Below are positions 41,620 through 52,299 of a stretch of 64,000 bases of DNA, piece after piece. Both the position numbers and the translations under genes were made by a program. The notes under the pieces were generated by a model. It was not told the DNA's origin, ran no database searches, and saw only the letters and a list, made by a program, of their open reading frames with translations. The DNA comes from Pantoea cypripedii (GTDB lineage: Bacteria > Pseudomonadota > Gammaproteobacteria > Enterobacterales > Enterobacteriaceae). The stretch spans positions 529,478 to 593,477 of the forward strand of contig NZ_MLJI01000003.1 of assembly GCF_002095535.1 (NCBI RefSeq). Direction: 5' to 3'. Position 1 is the first letter of the stretch; each line of letters starts with the position of its first letter.

Positions 41620-42601
41620 TTAATGTTTCGGAGCGGGTCCGACGGATTCGCGCATGACCAGGCTGGCATTGAAACTTTTGCGCTGGCCGATTTCTCCGCC
41701 GTCCAGCATCGAAACCAACTGTGCAATGGTTTGCTGCACCATCTCCGTCACCGGGATTTTCATACTGGATAAGGACGGGATGGTATAAGGTGCCAGTGGA
41801 ATATCATCAAAACCCACCACGGAAACCTGTTCAGGAATGGCGATGCTGGCCGCCTAGCTAGCTAGCGACAATCGCCGTAAAGCGGCATCCGCGCGTCAAC
41901 AAAGTTTCTACCGCCGCCATGCCACTTTGCGCATTCCATTTTCCGGGGATAATCAGCGCATCCTGCACCGGTATCTGATGTTCAGCCAGCGCCGCTTTAT
42001 AACCTGACAGGCGCTCCAGCCCGGTGGGAGAATCGAGTGATCCGGTGATAAAGGCGATATCACGATGCCCGAGCGCCACCAGCTGGTTTACCGCCTGCAT
42101 CGCGTTGGCTTTCTGATCGGAATAAATACAGAAACTATGGTGCTGCCGCAGGCGACGATTGATCACCAGAATCGGCTGTTTATGTTGAGAAATGATCTCA
42201 TCCATCTCATCAATGGAGAGAAAACGCGGGTAAATGATGATGCCATCACAACGCAAATCCAGCAGAAACTGAATCGCCGCCCGCTCCTCCGCCGCGCTGT
42301 GTTTACCATCGGCGAGGATTAACTGCCGATCCTGCTGTTCCAGCAAGCGGGCAGAATGGGACATCAGCTCGCTAAAGTAGCTGCCGCTGTACAGGGTATT
42401 GGTGATCACCAGGCCGATGGTCTGGGTCGATTTAACCGCCAGATTGCGCGCCAGCAGGTTGGGTCGAAAGTCAGTCTCAGCAATCGCCCGCAGCACCCGT
42501 TCGCGCTTTTCCTGGCTGACATAGCCATTTCCCGACAACACGCGCGACACCGTGGCTTTCGACACACCGGCTCTTTCAGCCACTTCCAGAATGGTTGCCA
42601 T
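41620..42601 (-). pseudogene. ascG: Broken ascG, LacI-type repressor of the asc beta-glucoside operon
   Basis: The headpiece and most of the effector domain (247 codons from 42601) closely match E. coli AscG. The frame then stops within a CTAGCTAGCTAG block at 41854-41865. The C-terminus (Ile-Pro-Glu-Gln-Val-Ser-Val-Val-Gly-Phe-Asp-Asp and further) follows in another frame to 41620. Compared with AscG, about 14 codons, the Asn-Asp-Asp-Met-Ala-Ile-Gly part, are missing. As given, the repressor would lack part of the effector fold. Given the nature of the block, an assembly or engineered artefact is possible. Confidence 0.85.
41854..41865. other. CTAGCTAGCTAG block with stops in all six frames
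   Basis: This 12-base palindrome puts TAG in all three frames of both strands. CTAG is rare in enterobacterial DNA, and here it occurs three times in succession at the exact place where about 14 codons are missing from ascG. That is the design of a stop linker, or of a contig-joining sequence. Confidence 0.7.
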
Positions 42602-42699
42602 GGTTTTCTCATCTAATTCAAGACGTTTCGCAGTCTACCTAACATGCTCATTGATTGGGAAATTTTTCGCATGTCCGGCTTTGACACGCAACCGCCATT

Positions 42700-42717
42700 A
42701 AGTGATTCAGTTCACAA
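42700..42717 (+). promoter_or_regulatory. CRP-like site before ascF
   Basis: AGTGA-N6-TCACA (42701-42716) differs from the CRP consensus TGTGA-N6-TCACA in the first half. It lies about 70 bases before the operator at 42776, as expected for a catabolite-controlled sugar operon. Confidence 0.5.
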
Positions 42718-42775
42718 TGTCATAAATCAAATTTTAAATTTCTTGCCAGGTTAAAAATACAATTTCATTATTTTG

Positions 42776-42789
42776 TGAAACCGGTTTCT
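42776..42789 (+). promoter_or_regulatory. AscG operator
   Basis: TGAAACCGGTTTCT agrees at all but the last base with TGAAACCGGTTTCA, the AscG recognition sequence known from E. coli. A weaker similar element, GCAAACGCTTTTC, follows from 42806. This supports the identity of the asc system independently of the proteins. Confidence 0.8.
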
Positions 42790-42906
42790 CATGATGAGAA
42801 ATTGAGCAAACGCTTTTCCCTGGTGTGCAACATCGTGTCACCTCTGTCCCTACAACAGATGCGCGACCGGCCAGCAAGTGACCTTTTGATAAGAGACGAA
42901 GAATCC

Positions 42907-44355
42907 ATGTCGAAGAATTATGCCGAAGTCTCCCGCTCCATAGTCCAGGCGTTAGGTGGGCTGGAAAATATCGAAGCCGTGACGCATTGCATGACCCGCC
43001 TGCGCTTTGTGGTCAAAGACGGTAATCAAATCAACAACCCGGTATTGAAGGCCATTCCCGGTGTGATGGGGGTGGTGCATAACGATGCGCAATGCCAGGT
43101 GATCATCGGCAATAACGTCGGTCTGGCCTATCAGGAAGTGTTAAAGCTCGGTACGCCAGGAGCAACTGGTGACGCGACATCGGTGAAACGAAAAATCACC
43201 CTGAAAAGCATCGGCGCAGGCATCCTTGATGCGCTGGTGGGCACCATGTCACCCCTGATTCCTGCCATCATTGGCGGATCGATGGTGAAACTGCTCGCCA
43301 TGGTCCTGAATATGTTCGGTGTGTTCGCCGAAGGGTCGTCAACGCTGGTGATCCTCAACGTGATTGGCGATGGGGCGTTCTTCTTCCTGCCGGTGATGGT
43401 CGCCGCCTCAGCCGCGCTGAAGTTCAAAACCAATATGTCGCTGGCGATTGCCATCGCCGGGGTGCTGATCCATCCCAATTTTATTGACCTGATGGCTAAA
43501 GCGGCACAGGGACAACACGTTGAATTTGCCTATATTCCGGTGACTGCCGTCAAATACACTTACACGGTCATTCCGGCGCTGGTGATGACGTGGATCCTGT
43601 CGCATATCGAACGCATCGTCGATCGCATCACCCCGGCGGTGACGAAAAACTTCCTTAAACCGATGCTGATTGTGTTGATTGCTGCACCGATCGCCATTGT
43701 GCTGATTGGCCCGCTGGGTATCTGGATCGGCAGCGGCATCTCCGCGCTGGTTTATACCATCCACGGTTATCTCGGCTGGCTGTCAGTGGCCATTATGGGT
43801 GCGCTCTGGCCGCTGCTGGTGATGACGGGCATGCACCGGGTATTTACCCCGACCATCATCCAGACCATCGCCGAGACCGGTAAAGAAGGCATGGTGATGC
43901 CTTCGGAAATTGGTGCCAACCTTTCCCTCGGCGGTTCCTCGCTGGCGGTCGCCTTCAAAACCAAAAACCCCGAACTGCGCCAGACGGCACTGGCCGCCGC
44001 CGCGTCAGCGATTGTCGCCGGTATCTCTGAACCGGCCCTGTATGGTGTGGCGGTACGCCTCAAGCGTCCGCTGATCGCCAGCCTGATCAGTGGTTTTATC
44101 TGCGGGGCGGTGGCCGGGATTGGTGGCCTTGCCAGCCATTCCATGGCCTCGCCCGGCTTGTTCACCAGCGTGCAGTTTTTTGATCCCAATAATCCGATGA
44201 GTATTGTCTGGGTCGGTGCCGTGATGGTGCTGTCCGTGGTGCTCTCGTTTATTTTGACCCTGATGCTGGGCTTTGAAGACATTCCGGTGGAAAAAACCGC
44301 CACTGCAACCCCGGCAACCGCTCCTGACATCGTTAAACCCGTAAACGCCAATTAA
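42907..44355 (+). CDS. ascF: PTS beta-glucoside transporter EIIBC, AscF
   Basis: The 482-residue protein has an EIIB domain with the phosphorylated Cys28 (Val-Thr-His-Cys-Met-Thr-Arg-Leu-Arg-Phe) and an EIIC membrane domain with about ten segments. There is no EIIA domain, as in E. coli AscF, so phosphate must come from another EIIA. It imports and phosphorylates aryl-beta-glucosides or cellobiose-like sugars (arbutin, salicin). Longer upstream frames lack a ribosome site; the ATG at 42907 fits the family. Confidence 0.92.
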   Translation: MSKNYAEVSRSIVQALGGLENIEAVTHCMTRLRFVVKDGNQINNPVLKAIPGVMGVVHNDAQCQVIIGNNVGLAYQEVLKLGTPGATGDATSVKRKITLKSIGAGILDALVGTMSPLIPAIIGGSMVKLLAMVLNMFGVFAEGSSTLVILNVIGDGAFFFLPVMVAASAALKFKTNMSLAIAIAGVLIHPNFIDLMAKAAQGQHVEFAYIPVTAVKYTYTVIPALVMTWILSHIERIVDRITPAVTKNFLKPMLIVLIAAPIAIVLIGPLGIWIGSGISALVYTIHGYLGWLSVAIMGALWPLLVMTGMHRVFTPTIIQTIAETGKEGMVMPSEIGANLSLGGSSLAVAFKTKNPELRQTALAAAASAIVAGISEPALYGVAVRLKRPLIASLISGFICGAVAGIGGLASHSMASPGLFTSVQFFDPNNPMSIVWVGAVMVLSVVLSFILTLMLGFEDIPVEKTATATPATAPDIVKPVNAN

Positions 44356-45798
<1,443 letters not shown>

Positions 45799-45829
45799 CC
45801 CCCCGCTTTTTTTGGCGATTTCAGCCTGA

Positions 45830-45854
45830 AATCCCTGCCCTGACGGCAGGGATT
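45830..45854. terminator. Terminator between ascB and the convergent alcohol dehydrogenase gene
   Basis: AATCCCTGCC (45830-45839) pairs perfectly with GGCAGGGATT (45845-45854). T-rich sequence follows. A run of seven T residues is also seen at 45807-45813. Confidence 0.8.
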
Positions 45855-45861
45855 GTTTGTA

Positions 45862-46911
45862 TTACCAGCGCGTTGCCTGCATATCAATGACGAAGCGATA
45901 CTTCACGTCACCCTGCAACATACGTGTAAACGCCGCTTCAATCTGTTCCCCGGCAATCAGTTCGATATCCGCCGTGATGTTGTGCTCACCGCAGAAATCC
46001 AGCATCTCCTGGGTTTCTTTAATGCTGCCAATCGACGAGCCGCTGATACTCAGGCGGCGGAACACCATCGGCGTCACGTTGGGTGCCGGATGCGGCTGAT
46101 CGGGAATGCCCACCAGCACCAGTTTGCCGTTGGTTTTCAGCGTGGCGAGATAAGGATCGAGGTCGTGCGGGGCGGCCACACAATCAACAATCATATCCAG
46201 CGAGGTCTGGCAGGCCGCCATCTGCGCCGCATCACGCGACACCACCACCTGCTTCGCCCCTAAGCGGCGTGCATCGGCACCCTTCTCCGGCGATGTGGTG
46301 AACAGCGTCACGTCCGCCCCCAGGGCCGTCGCCAGTTTCACTGCCATATGGCCTAAGCCACCCAAACCGACCACACCGACGCGGTCTCCCGCTTTGACAT
46401 TGAAATGACGCAGCGGCGACCAGACCGTCACGCCAGCACATAGCAGCGGAGCAACTCCCGCCAGCGCCAGCTGCGGCGGCACTGCCACCACAAAATGCTG
46501 ATCGACCACCACATGCTGCGCATAACCGCCCCAGGTGCGGTCGCCGGTATATTTATCGATGCCGTTATAGGTCGCAGTAAACCCGGCTTCGCAATATTGT
46601 TCTTCCTGCTGCTGGCAAAAATGGCACTCGCGGCAGGAATCGACCATCACGCCCACCCCGACCACATCGCCCACTTTAAAGCGGGTGACATCGCCACCGG
46701 TTGCCATCACGCGCCCGACAATCTCGTGCCCTGGCACCAGTGGATAGTGACTGACGCCCCATTCGTTACGCGCCATATGCAGATCTGAATGGCACACGCC
46801 GCAGTACAGAATCTCGATTTGGACATCCTGCGGCTGCACGCTTCGCAGCACGATTTGGCCGGATGACAAAGGTTGTGTGGCATGGGGTGCGACTAACGCG
46901 TTGATTTTCAT
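45862..46911 (-). CDS. Zinc-dependent alcohol dehydrogenase (YahK/cinnamyl-alcohol type)
   Basis: The 349-residue enzyme has catalytic-zinc motifs (Cys-Gly-Val-Cys-His-Ser-Asp-Leu-His and Gly-His-Glu), a structural-zinc part with four cysteines (Cys-Arg-Glu-Cys-His-Phe-Cys, then Tyr-Cys), and the cofactor motif Gly-Leu-Gly-Gly-Leu-Gly-His-Met. It resembles broad aldehyde reductases such as E. coli YahK. It is divergent from a small HxlR regulator with a perfect palindrome in between, so control by an electrophile or aldehyde is likely. Confidence 0.9.
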   Translation of the reverse strand: MKINALVAPHATQPLSSGQIVLRSVQPQDVQIEILYCGVCHSDLHMARNEWGVSHYPLVPGHEIVGRVMATGGDVTRFKVGDVVGVGVMVDSCRECHFCQQQEEQYCEAGFTATYNGIDKYTGDRTWGGYAQHVVVDQHFVVAVPPQLALAGVAPLLCAGVTVWSPLRHFNVKAGDRVGVVGLGGLGHMAVKLATALGADVTLFTTSPEKGADARRLGAKQVVVSRDAAQMAACQTSLDMIVDCVAAPHDLDPYLATLKTNGKLVLVGIPDQPHPAPNVTPMVFRRLSISGSSIGSIKETQEMLDFCGEHNITADIELIAGEQIEAAFTRMLQGDVKYRFVIDMQATRW

Positions 46912-46988
46912 TGCGCCTCCGAAAGCTTACTGGCAATGGCTGAGTGAAGGCGGCAGACTATAGTGAAGATGGTTCGATATTGATAGTA

Positions 46989-47004
46989 GTCACCATTTGG
47001 TGAC
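46989..47004. promoter_or_regulatory. HxlR operator candidate between adh and hxlR
   Basis: GTCACCA (46989-46995) and TGGTGAC (46998-47004) form a perfect palindrome with a two-base centre. It is 21 bases before the HxlR start and about 80 bases before that of the dehydrogenase, and so can control both. Confidence 0.65.
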
Positions 47005-47024
47005 CATAAAGCGAGAAACTGACT

Positions 47025-47456
47025 ATGCCTGCCTGGGTTGATGGCAAACTGATGTTCTACGCGGATTCCCCGCCGCGTCGCCTGATGGATCTTTTTTCAC
47101 TGAAATGGAGCAGCATGGTGCTGCATGCGTTATATCACTGGCCGGGACATCGCGCCCGTACCGGCGAGTTACAACGCAGTTTGCAGGGGATTTCGAAGAA
47201 GATGCTGTTTCAGACCTTAAAAGAACTGGAGCAGCGCGGTTTGATTGCCCGCCATGTCTATGAAGTGATCCCGCCAAAGGTGGATTATCGCCTGACGCCC
47301 CTCGGCATGACCTTTGCCGCGCCGATTGAGCAGATGTATCAATGGGGCCTGGAAAATCAGGCAGCGCTGGATGAGATGGCCGCCAATTATCAGGCCGCTA
47401 TGGACGAGCCATCAGCCGCGTCATACACGCATGATCCTGCTCCCGATGTGGATTAA
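47025..47456 (+). CDS. HxlR-family regulator next to the alcohol dehydrogenase
   Basis: The 143-residue winged-helix protein has the HxlR core (Leu-Lys-Trp-Ser-Ser-Met-Val-Leu, then Ile-Ser-Lys-Lys-Met-Leu-Phe-Gln-Thr-Leu-Lys-Glu-Leu). The usual N-terminal Cys is absent, so it does not sense by that residue. The 3' end overlaps the convergent XRE gene by 59 bases. Confidence 0.87.
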   Translation: MPAWVDGKLMFYADSPPRRLMDLFSLKWSSMVLHALYHWPGHRARTGELQRSLQGISKKMLFQTLKELEQRGLIARHVYEVIPPKVDYRLTPLGMTFAAPIEQMYQWGLENQAALDEMAANYQAAMDEPSAASYTHDPAPDVD

Positions 47457-48222
47457 ACACCACCAGGCTGAGTCCAGGTTTGCCCTCTACCGCGAAGGTG
47501 CTGTACTCCAGTTCCAGCACCCCTTCGTCCGGTAGCCACAGTTGCTTGATGCCTTCCCCGTGCTGGCTGACTTCATGCGATTGCCACAGACGGCGGAAGG
47601 TCTCGCTCATGGCACACAGCTCCTCCACCAGCGCCCGCACATGCTCGCTGGCACCGGTACGCGCCACGTCAGCGCGGAAATTCGCCACCAGCCCACGCGC
47701 AACGCTCTCCCATTCGGGTAAGCGTTTTTTCATCTGTTCATCGCGGAAGATCATCAACAGGATATTGCGCTGCGCAGGCGGCAACTGTGCGTAATCGACA
47801 AAGACCTTCGTCGCAGCCCGATTCCAGGCCACCACCTGCCATTCAGCGGTTTTCACCAGCGCCGGGGTCACGGGCATACTGTCGAGCACCCGTTGCAGTG
47901 AAGGTGAGACGCTGACGCCCGCCTGCCAGGTGACGCCGGGCAGGCGGTTCTGCGCCAGCAGAAACAGGTGGTCACGCTCTGCCGCACTCAGTTCCAGCGC
48001 TTGCGCCAGGCGTTCCAGTACCACTTCTGATGGCGCGCCACCCCTGCCCTGTTCCAGCCAGGTGTACCAGGTGGTACTGACACAGGCGCGGATCGCGACT
48101 TCTTCCCGGCGCAGGCCTGGCGTACGGCGACGCTGCATCGGGTAGCCCAGTCGGGCCGCATCCAGCCGCTGGCGGCGTTCACGCAGATAATTGCCCAGCA
48201 GATTGTCGTCTTGCATTGTCAT
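47398..48222 (-). CDS. XRE-family regulator with MmyB-like ligand domain
   Basis: The 274-residue protein has an N-terminal XRE helix-turn-helix (about 12-70: Pro-Gly-Leu-Arg-Arg-Glu-Glu-Val-Ala, then Trp-Tyr-Thr-Trp-Leu-Glu-Gln-Gly-Arg) and a C-terminal domain like that of MmyB, which binds fatty-acid-like ligands. It is divergent from an SDR gene with about 100 bases between, and probably represses it. Confidence 0.88.
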   Translation of the reverse strand: MTMQDDNLLGNYLRERRQRLDAARLGYPMQRRRTPGLRREEVAIRACVSTTWYTWLEQGRGGAPSEVVLERLAQALELSAAERDHLFLLAQNRLPGVTWQAGVSVSPSLQRVLDSMPVTPALVKTAEWQVVAWNRAATKVFVDYAQLPPAQRNILLMIFRDEQMKKRLPEWESVARGLVANFRADVARTGASEHVRALVEELCAMSETFRRLWQSHEVSQHGEGIKQLWLPDEGVLELEYSTFAVEGKPGLSLVVFNPHREQDHACMTRLMARP

Positions 48223-48325
48223 GGTTTTATCCTGTTAGTCCCGATACCCGTATAAGCTCACGACTTTTCGCCGCGCCGCAGGCTTTTATCATAGTGCCTG
48301 TTACCAGCCAGTGAGGAGCACGATT

Positions 48326-49213
48326 ATGCGAATTTTTGTGACCGGGGCGAGCGGCTTTGTCGGCTCCGCCATTGTGAAAAAACTCCACGCCCGTGGATAT
48401 CAGGTGCTGGGTCTGGCGCGCAGCGACGCATCAGCAGAGAAGCTACAGCAACAAGGGGTGACGGTGATACGCGGCGACCTGGAGGATATCAGCAGCCTGC
48501 GTGCGGCAGTGCAGCAGAGTGATGGCGTGATCCATGCCGGTTATATCCATGATTTCAGTCGTATGGATCATGCTGCGGCCGTCGATCAACGCGCCATTCT
48601 GGCGATGGGGGAAGCACTGGCGGGCTCAAATCGCCCGCTGATTGTCACCTCCGGTACCGCACTGGTGGCGCCGGGGCGTATGGCAACCGAACAGGATCCA
48701 CCGGCAGCGGGTGTGCATCCCCGTTCTGACTCCAACGTTGCCGCGCTGGCGCTGGCGGAAAAAGGCGTGCGCGTGGCGTTAGTCCGCCTGCCACCGACGG
48801 TGCATGGCGCAGGGGATCACGGTTTTGTCCCCATTCTCATCAACCTGGCGAGAGAAAAAGGCGCTGCGGTTTATATTGAGTCAGGCGAGAACCGCTGGCC
48901 TGCGGTGAATCGCTTTGATGCTGCTGAACTGTTTTGCCTGGCGGCGGAAAAGGCCGAAGCCGGTACGATTTTGCACGCGGTGCAGGAGGAAGGCATTGCC
49001 TTCCGGCAGATTGCCGAAACCATTGCCAGCGGGTTATCGCTGCCGGTGAAAAGCCTGACGATGGACGAAGCGCAGAGCTGGCTGGGCTGGATGGCACGTT
49101 TTGCCGCCATCGATAATCTGGCTTCCAGTGCGTGGACGCGCAAGACATTTAACTGGCAGCCAGATGGGCCGGGGTTGTTGCAGGATATGCGCGAGACGGA
49201 TTATTTTCGTTAA
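48326..49213 (+). CDS. NAD-dependent epimerase/dehydratase-family SDR
   Basis: The 295-residue extended SDR has the cofactor motif Gly-Ala-Ser-Gly-Phe-Val-Gly near residue 7 and a typical Asp-Leu at about residue 55. The usual Tyr-x-x-x-Lys is not clear, as in the atypical SDR subgroup; the substrate is unknown. GAGGAG precedes the ATG at 48326, which is preferred to the upstream 48311 start. Confidence 0.82.
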   Translation: MRIFVTGASGFVGSAIVKKLHARGYQVLGLARSDASAEKLQQQGVTVIRGDLEDISSLRAAVQQSDGVIHAGYIHDFSRMDHAAAVDQRAILAMGEALAGSNRPLIVTSGTALVAPGRMATEQDPPAAGVHPRSDSNVAALALAEKGVRVALVRLPPTVHGAGDHGFVPILINLAREKGAAVYIESGENRWPAVNRFDAAELFCLAAEKAEAGTILHAVQEEGIAFRQIAETIASGLSLPVKSLTMDEAQSWLGWMARFAAIDNLASSAWTRKTFNWQPDGPGLLQDMRETDYFR

Positions 49214-49217
49214 CGGT

Positions 49218-49241
49218 AATGGCGCGATCATTCGCGCCATT
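49218..49241. terminator. Bidirectional terminator between the SDR and ybiV genes
   Basis: AATGGCGCG (49218-49226) pairs perfectly with CGCGCCATT (49233-49241) around a six-base loop, between two convergent genes. Confidence 0.78.
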
Positions 49242-49252
49242 TCACATTAAAA

Positions 49253-50074
49253 TCAGGCAAACGGAAATTCACGCGCCAGCAGGCGGGCAATGACATTCAA
49301 CACGCCGTCGTCATTGTTACTTTCCGTTTTGTAACTTGCCACAGCACTGACTTGTGGGGCGGCGTTCGCCATCGCGAAGCTGTAACACGCCTGACGCAGC
49401 ATTTCGAGGTCATTGGCGCTGTCACCAATCGCCAGCACTTCACAATCATCGATACCCCATTTCTCCTGCAACAAGGCGATGCCGTGTGCCTTATGGCATC
49501 CGGGGATAATCAGATCAACAAAACCGAAGCCGCTGGAGACCGGATGCATAATATTTTCAATCGCATTCAGTTCCGAGTGCAGGCGTTCCAGCAATGCATC
49601 CACCCCTTCGTGTGCCAGATTGAGGGAGAATTTAAAGATGGTGTCATCGATATTGTAGAGGTTGTCGCGCTTTTCCAGCCGATGATAATGATTAGCCAGC
49701 ATCGCCATCACCTCATCCGGCATCGAGGTATGGACGTAGGCACCGTTACGACCACACACCACGGTGCTGATTTCCGGCTCTTTCGCCAGAATGTCGAGTA
49801 CCTGACGCACCGATTCGGGAGCCAGTTCGCCACAGAAAATCTCTTCGTTGCTGTCTGATACCCAGGCACCGTTTTCCGCCACAAAGGCGATTTCATTTTT
49901 GATTTCGGGAAAATAGCGCAGCAGCTGGTAATACTGATTGCCACTGGCGACCACGAAGCGGATGCCTTTTTCTTTTAACAACGCGTACTGGCGCAGGAAA
50001 CGCTGCTTGTTGTACTGCTTGTTGTCATCCAGAAAAGTGCCATCCATATCCACCGCAATCATTTTCACTGCCAT
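49253..50074 (-). CDS. ybiV: Cof-type HAD sugar phosphatase YbiV
   Basis: The 273-residue HAD-IIB phosphatase has the nucleophile motif Asp9-Met-Asp-Gly-Thr-Phe, the Val-Ala-Ser-Gly-Asn-Gln-Tyr-Tyr-Gln-Leu segment and the late Gly-Asp-Ser-Ala-Asn-Asp. All are shared with E. coli YbiV (SupH), a sugar-phosphate phosphatase. It is a single gene. Confidence 0.88.
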   Translation of the reverse strand: MAVKMIAVDMDGTFLDDNKQYNKQRFLRQYALLKEKGIRFVVASGNQYYQLLRYFPEIKNEIAFVAENGAWVSDSNEEIFCGELAPESVRQVLDILAKEPEISTVVCGRNGAYVHTSMPDEVMAMLANHYHRLEKRDNLYNIDDTIFKFSLNLAHEGVDALLERLHSELNAIENIMHPVSSGFGFVDLIIPGCHKAHGIALLQEKWGIDDCEVLAIGDSANDLEMLRQACYSFAMANAAPQVSAVASYKTESNNDDGVLNVIARLLAREFPFA

Positions 50075-50294
50075 ATTACTCTCCCGTATCAGAGTGCCGT
50101 CGAATCCGTCCGGCGAAAAGGTTTTATAAAGCTTACTCGCGGTGTGGGTTCTTGAGAATGCGAATTCGCGCTTTCAGAGCTTTCCAGACCTCTTTTCGTG
50201 CATTTTTGCACCTTTTTCCTGTTCGCGGTTCTGAATATGGCGTGATCGATGTGATGAAACCGGTGGGACATCGTTAACATGCCCCACCCCGGCC

Positions 50295-50996
50295 TTAAAC
50301 TATTGCCTTTTCCTCATTCAATCCAGCGAGTAGTTGCTCTGAAGTCGTAACCGCACCAAAGATACCCCCCTGCATATGAATCATACTTAATGCTGCTTCG
50401 TGATGTTTCAACTCAGTCGCCGCGCAGCAGTCCGACACGACAAGACACTCAAACCCACGGTCATTAGCCTCGCGCAGCGTGGTATGGACACAAACATCGG
50501 TGGTAATGCCGGTGATGATTAAATTCCGTATCGCGCGACTCCGCAGGATCAGCTCAAGGTCAGTGGCATAAAACGAGCCTTTTCCCGGTTTGTCGATGAT
50601 CACCTCGCCAGGCAAAGGGGCCAATTCCGGGATAATTTCCCAGCCCGGTTCACCACGTACCAGAATGCGGCCACATGGGCCAGGTGTACCAATCTCCGCC
50701 TGCATCTGCCTGGAACGCCAGCGCTTATTGGCAGGCAGATCGCTGAGATCCGGGCGATGTCCCTCACGGGTATGAATAATGGGAAAACCCAGTGCGCGCA
50801 TCTGCGCCAGCACGCGCTGTAATGGCGCAATTGGCGCGCGCGTCAGAGCGATATCGTAACCCATGCTATCGACATAACCGCCCTTGCCGCAAAAGTCGGT
50901 TTGCATGTCGATAATTAATAACGCGGTATCGGCAGCAGTGAAACGTCCATCGAATGGCCATGAATAGGGGGTGGAATCAATCGCATACTCAGGCAT
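50295..50996 (-). CDS. Biuret-hydrolase-like cysteine hydrolase (isochorismatase family)
   Basis: The 233-residue enzyme is close to Rhizobium BiuH in recalled pattern: [14 protein letters not shown], the Arg-Glu-Gly-His-Arg-Pro-Asp-Leu segment, and Pro-Gly-Lys-Gly-Ser-Phe. The likely triad is Asp30, Lys136 and Cys169. BiuH hydrolyses biuret to allophanate and ammonia; the related TrtA acts on triuret, so substrate is best given as biuret-like. It overlaps the permease gene by eight bases. It is the last gene of a three-gene operon. Confidence 0.82.
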   Translation of the reverse strand: MPEYAIDSTPYSWPFDGRFTAADTALLIIDMQTDFCGKGGYVDSMGYDIALTRAPIAPLQRVLAQMRALGFPIIHTREGHRPDLSDLPANKRWRSRQMQAEIGTPGPCGRILVRGEPGWEIIPELAPLPGEVIIDKPGKGSFYATDLELILRSRAIRNLIITGITTDVCVHTTLREANDRGFECLVVSDCCAATELKHHEAALSMIHMQGGIFGAVTTSEQLLAGLNEEKAIV

Positions 50997-52299
50997 TTTC
51001 TTTCTCCATGCTCTGAACCGTCACTTTTCCCTGCATTTTCACAATCAGGGTGTAACTGATAGCCGCAGCCACCAGGCCAATCACCGCTTCACCAAACTGC
51101 GGGAATGCCAGATGCGCCAATACCGCACATAAACTGCCGATCGCCCAGGCCGCAAAAGCGCTACCACGCAAACGACGTGTGGGGCGTTTTTCACTCACTT
51201 TAGCCATGAAGATCAGATCAACAATCATCACCGCGCCAAACGGTGGCACCACGATGCCGAGCAGGCTGAGCCATTCGAGGAAATAAGACCAGACACCCGC
51301 CAGCGCCAGGACGCCGCCAATGGCACCCAGAATCAGGGTCCACAACCGCATTTTGCTGCTGAACAGGTGACTGAACCCCACCGCACCGTTGTACAGGCAA
51401 TGGGTGCAGACAGAACCCAGGTTGATAAACACAAACAGGAAGGCGATGGTTGACAGCAAAGCGCCGTGCCCCATCAGCATCGGCAGGAAATTCCCCCCGT
51501 TGCTGGCCGGATCGACCGCAGCACCTACCGCAACAATCACCACGCCAAACAGATAGGAAATCACGTTAGCCAGCGGAAACGCGGAAAACGCGGCGATCAC
51601 CGCAGAGCGTCCATTTTTAGACCAGCGAGTGAAATCAGCCGTCATGGTGCCGGAATCAGCAAAACCCGCCACCACCATTGTCACCGCTGTCCCCATGCTC
51701 ATCGCGCCTGCGGCACTGGCGCTGCCGTGCCACTGCGTGATGGTACTGAAATCGTGATTTTCACCGATCAGCCATAATGCGACCAGGCCAAGCACGACAA
51801 ATAAAGGGGCAGCGATCATTCCCAGCACCGAAAGCGCCCTGACGCCAAGGAAGGTCACGCCGGTATAGAGCACCATCGCCAAAGCCGTCACCGCCAGTGC
51901 ATTCCAGCCGAACGTCTGGTTGATCACCGTTCCCGTCAGGCCAGTCTGAAACGCGTACCAGCCAATCACCACCGTAGACAGGAAACCGGACACCAGAATG
52001 TAACCTTTGGTGCCAAAGGTCCGCTTCGCCTGTAACGCGAAGTTCATACCGGTTTCCCCGGCAAACCAGCTCAGCGCACCGACATAAGCAAACAACACCA
52101 GATTACCCAGCAGAATAGCGATGAGCGCAGGCCAGAAGCCGAGATGCCAGGTAATGATGCCGCCAAACAATGCATTGGTTAGGATCATCGGAAAACCAAA
52201 CCACACCGCAGAAACTGAACGGGTGGAATGGCGATGGCTCAGGGGAACAGGCTCGTGTTCAAATTCCTGCTCCAGCGCAGGGGAAGATTTATGTTTCAT
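50989..52299 (-). CDS. NCS1-family permease (CodB-like)
   Basis: The 436-residue, twelve-segment transporter is of the purine/cytosine NCS1 family ([10 protein letters not shown], and [11 protein letters not shown]). Between amidase and biuret-hydrolase-like genes it probably imports a ureide or pyrimidine-like nitrogen source. The open frame to 52416 is inside the amidase gene; the ATG at 52299 overlaps the amidase end by 11 bases. Confidence 0.85.
   Translation of the reverse strand: MKHKSSPALEQEFEHEPVPLSHRHSTRSVSAVWFGFPMILTNALFGGIITWHLGFWPALIAILLGNLVLFAYVGALSWFAGETGMNFALQAKRTFGTKGYILVSGFLSTVVIGWYAFQTGLTGTVINQTFGWNALAVTALAMVLYTGVTFLGVRALSVLGMIAAPLFVVLGLVALWLIGENHDFSTITQWHGSASAAGAMSMGTAVTMVVAGFADSGTMTADFTRWSKNGRSAVIAAFSAFPLANVISYLFGVVIVAVGAAVDPASNGGNFLPMLMGHGALLSTIAFLFVFINLGSVCTHCLYNGAVGFSHLFSSKMRLWTLILGAIGGVLALAGVWSYFLEWLSLLGIVVPPFGAVMIVDLIFMAKVSEKRPTRRLRGSAFAAWAIGSLCAVLAHLAFPQFGEAVIGLVAAAISYTLIVKMQGKVTVQSMEKENA

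Noticed and set aside
45854-46301. Plus-strand frames opposite the alcohol dehydrogenase gene
   Set aside because: Shadows of the zinc-enzyme gene on the minus strand; no ribosome site or family pattern.
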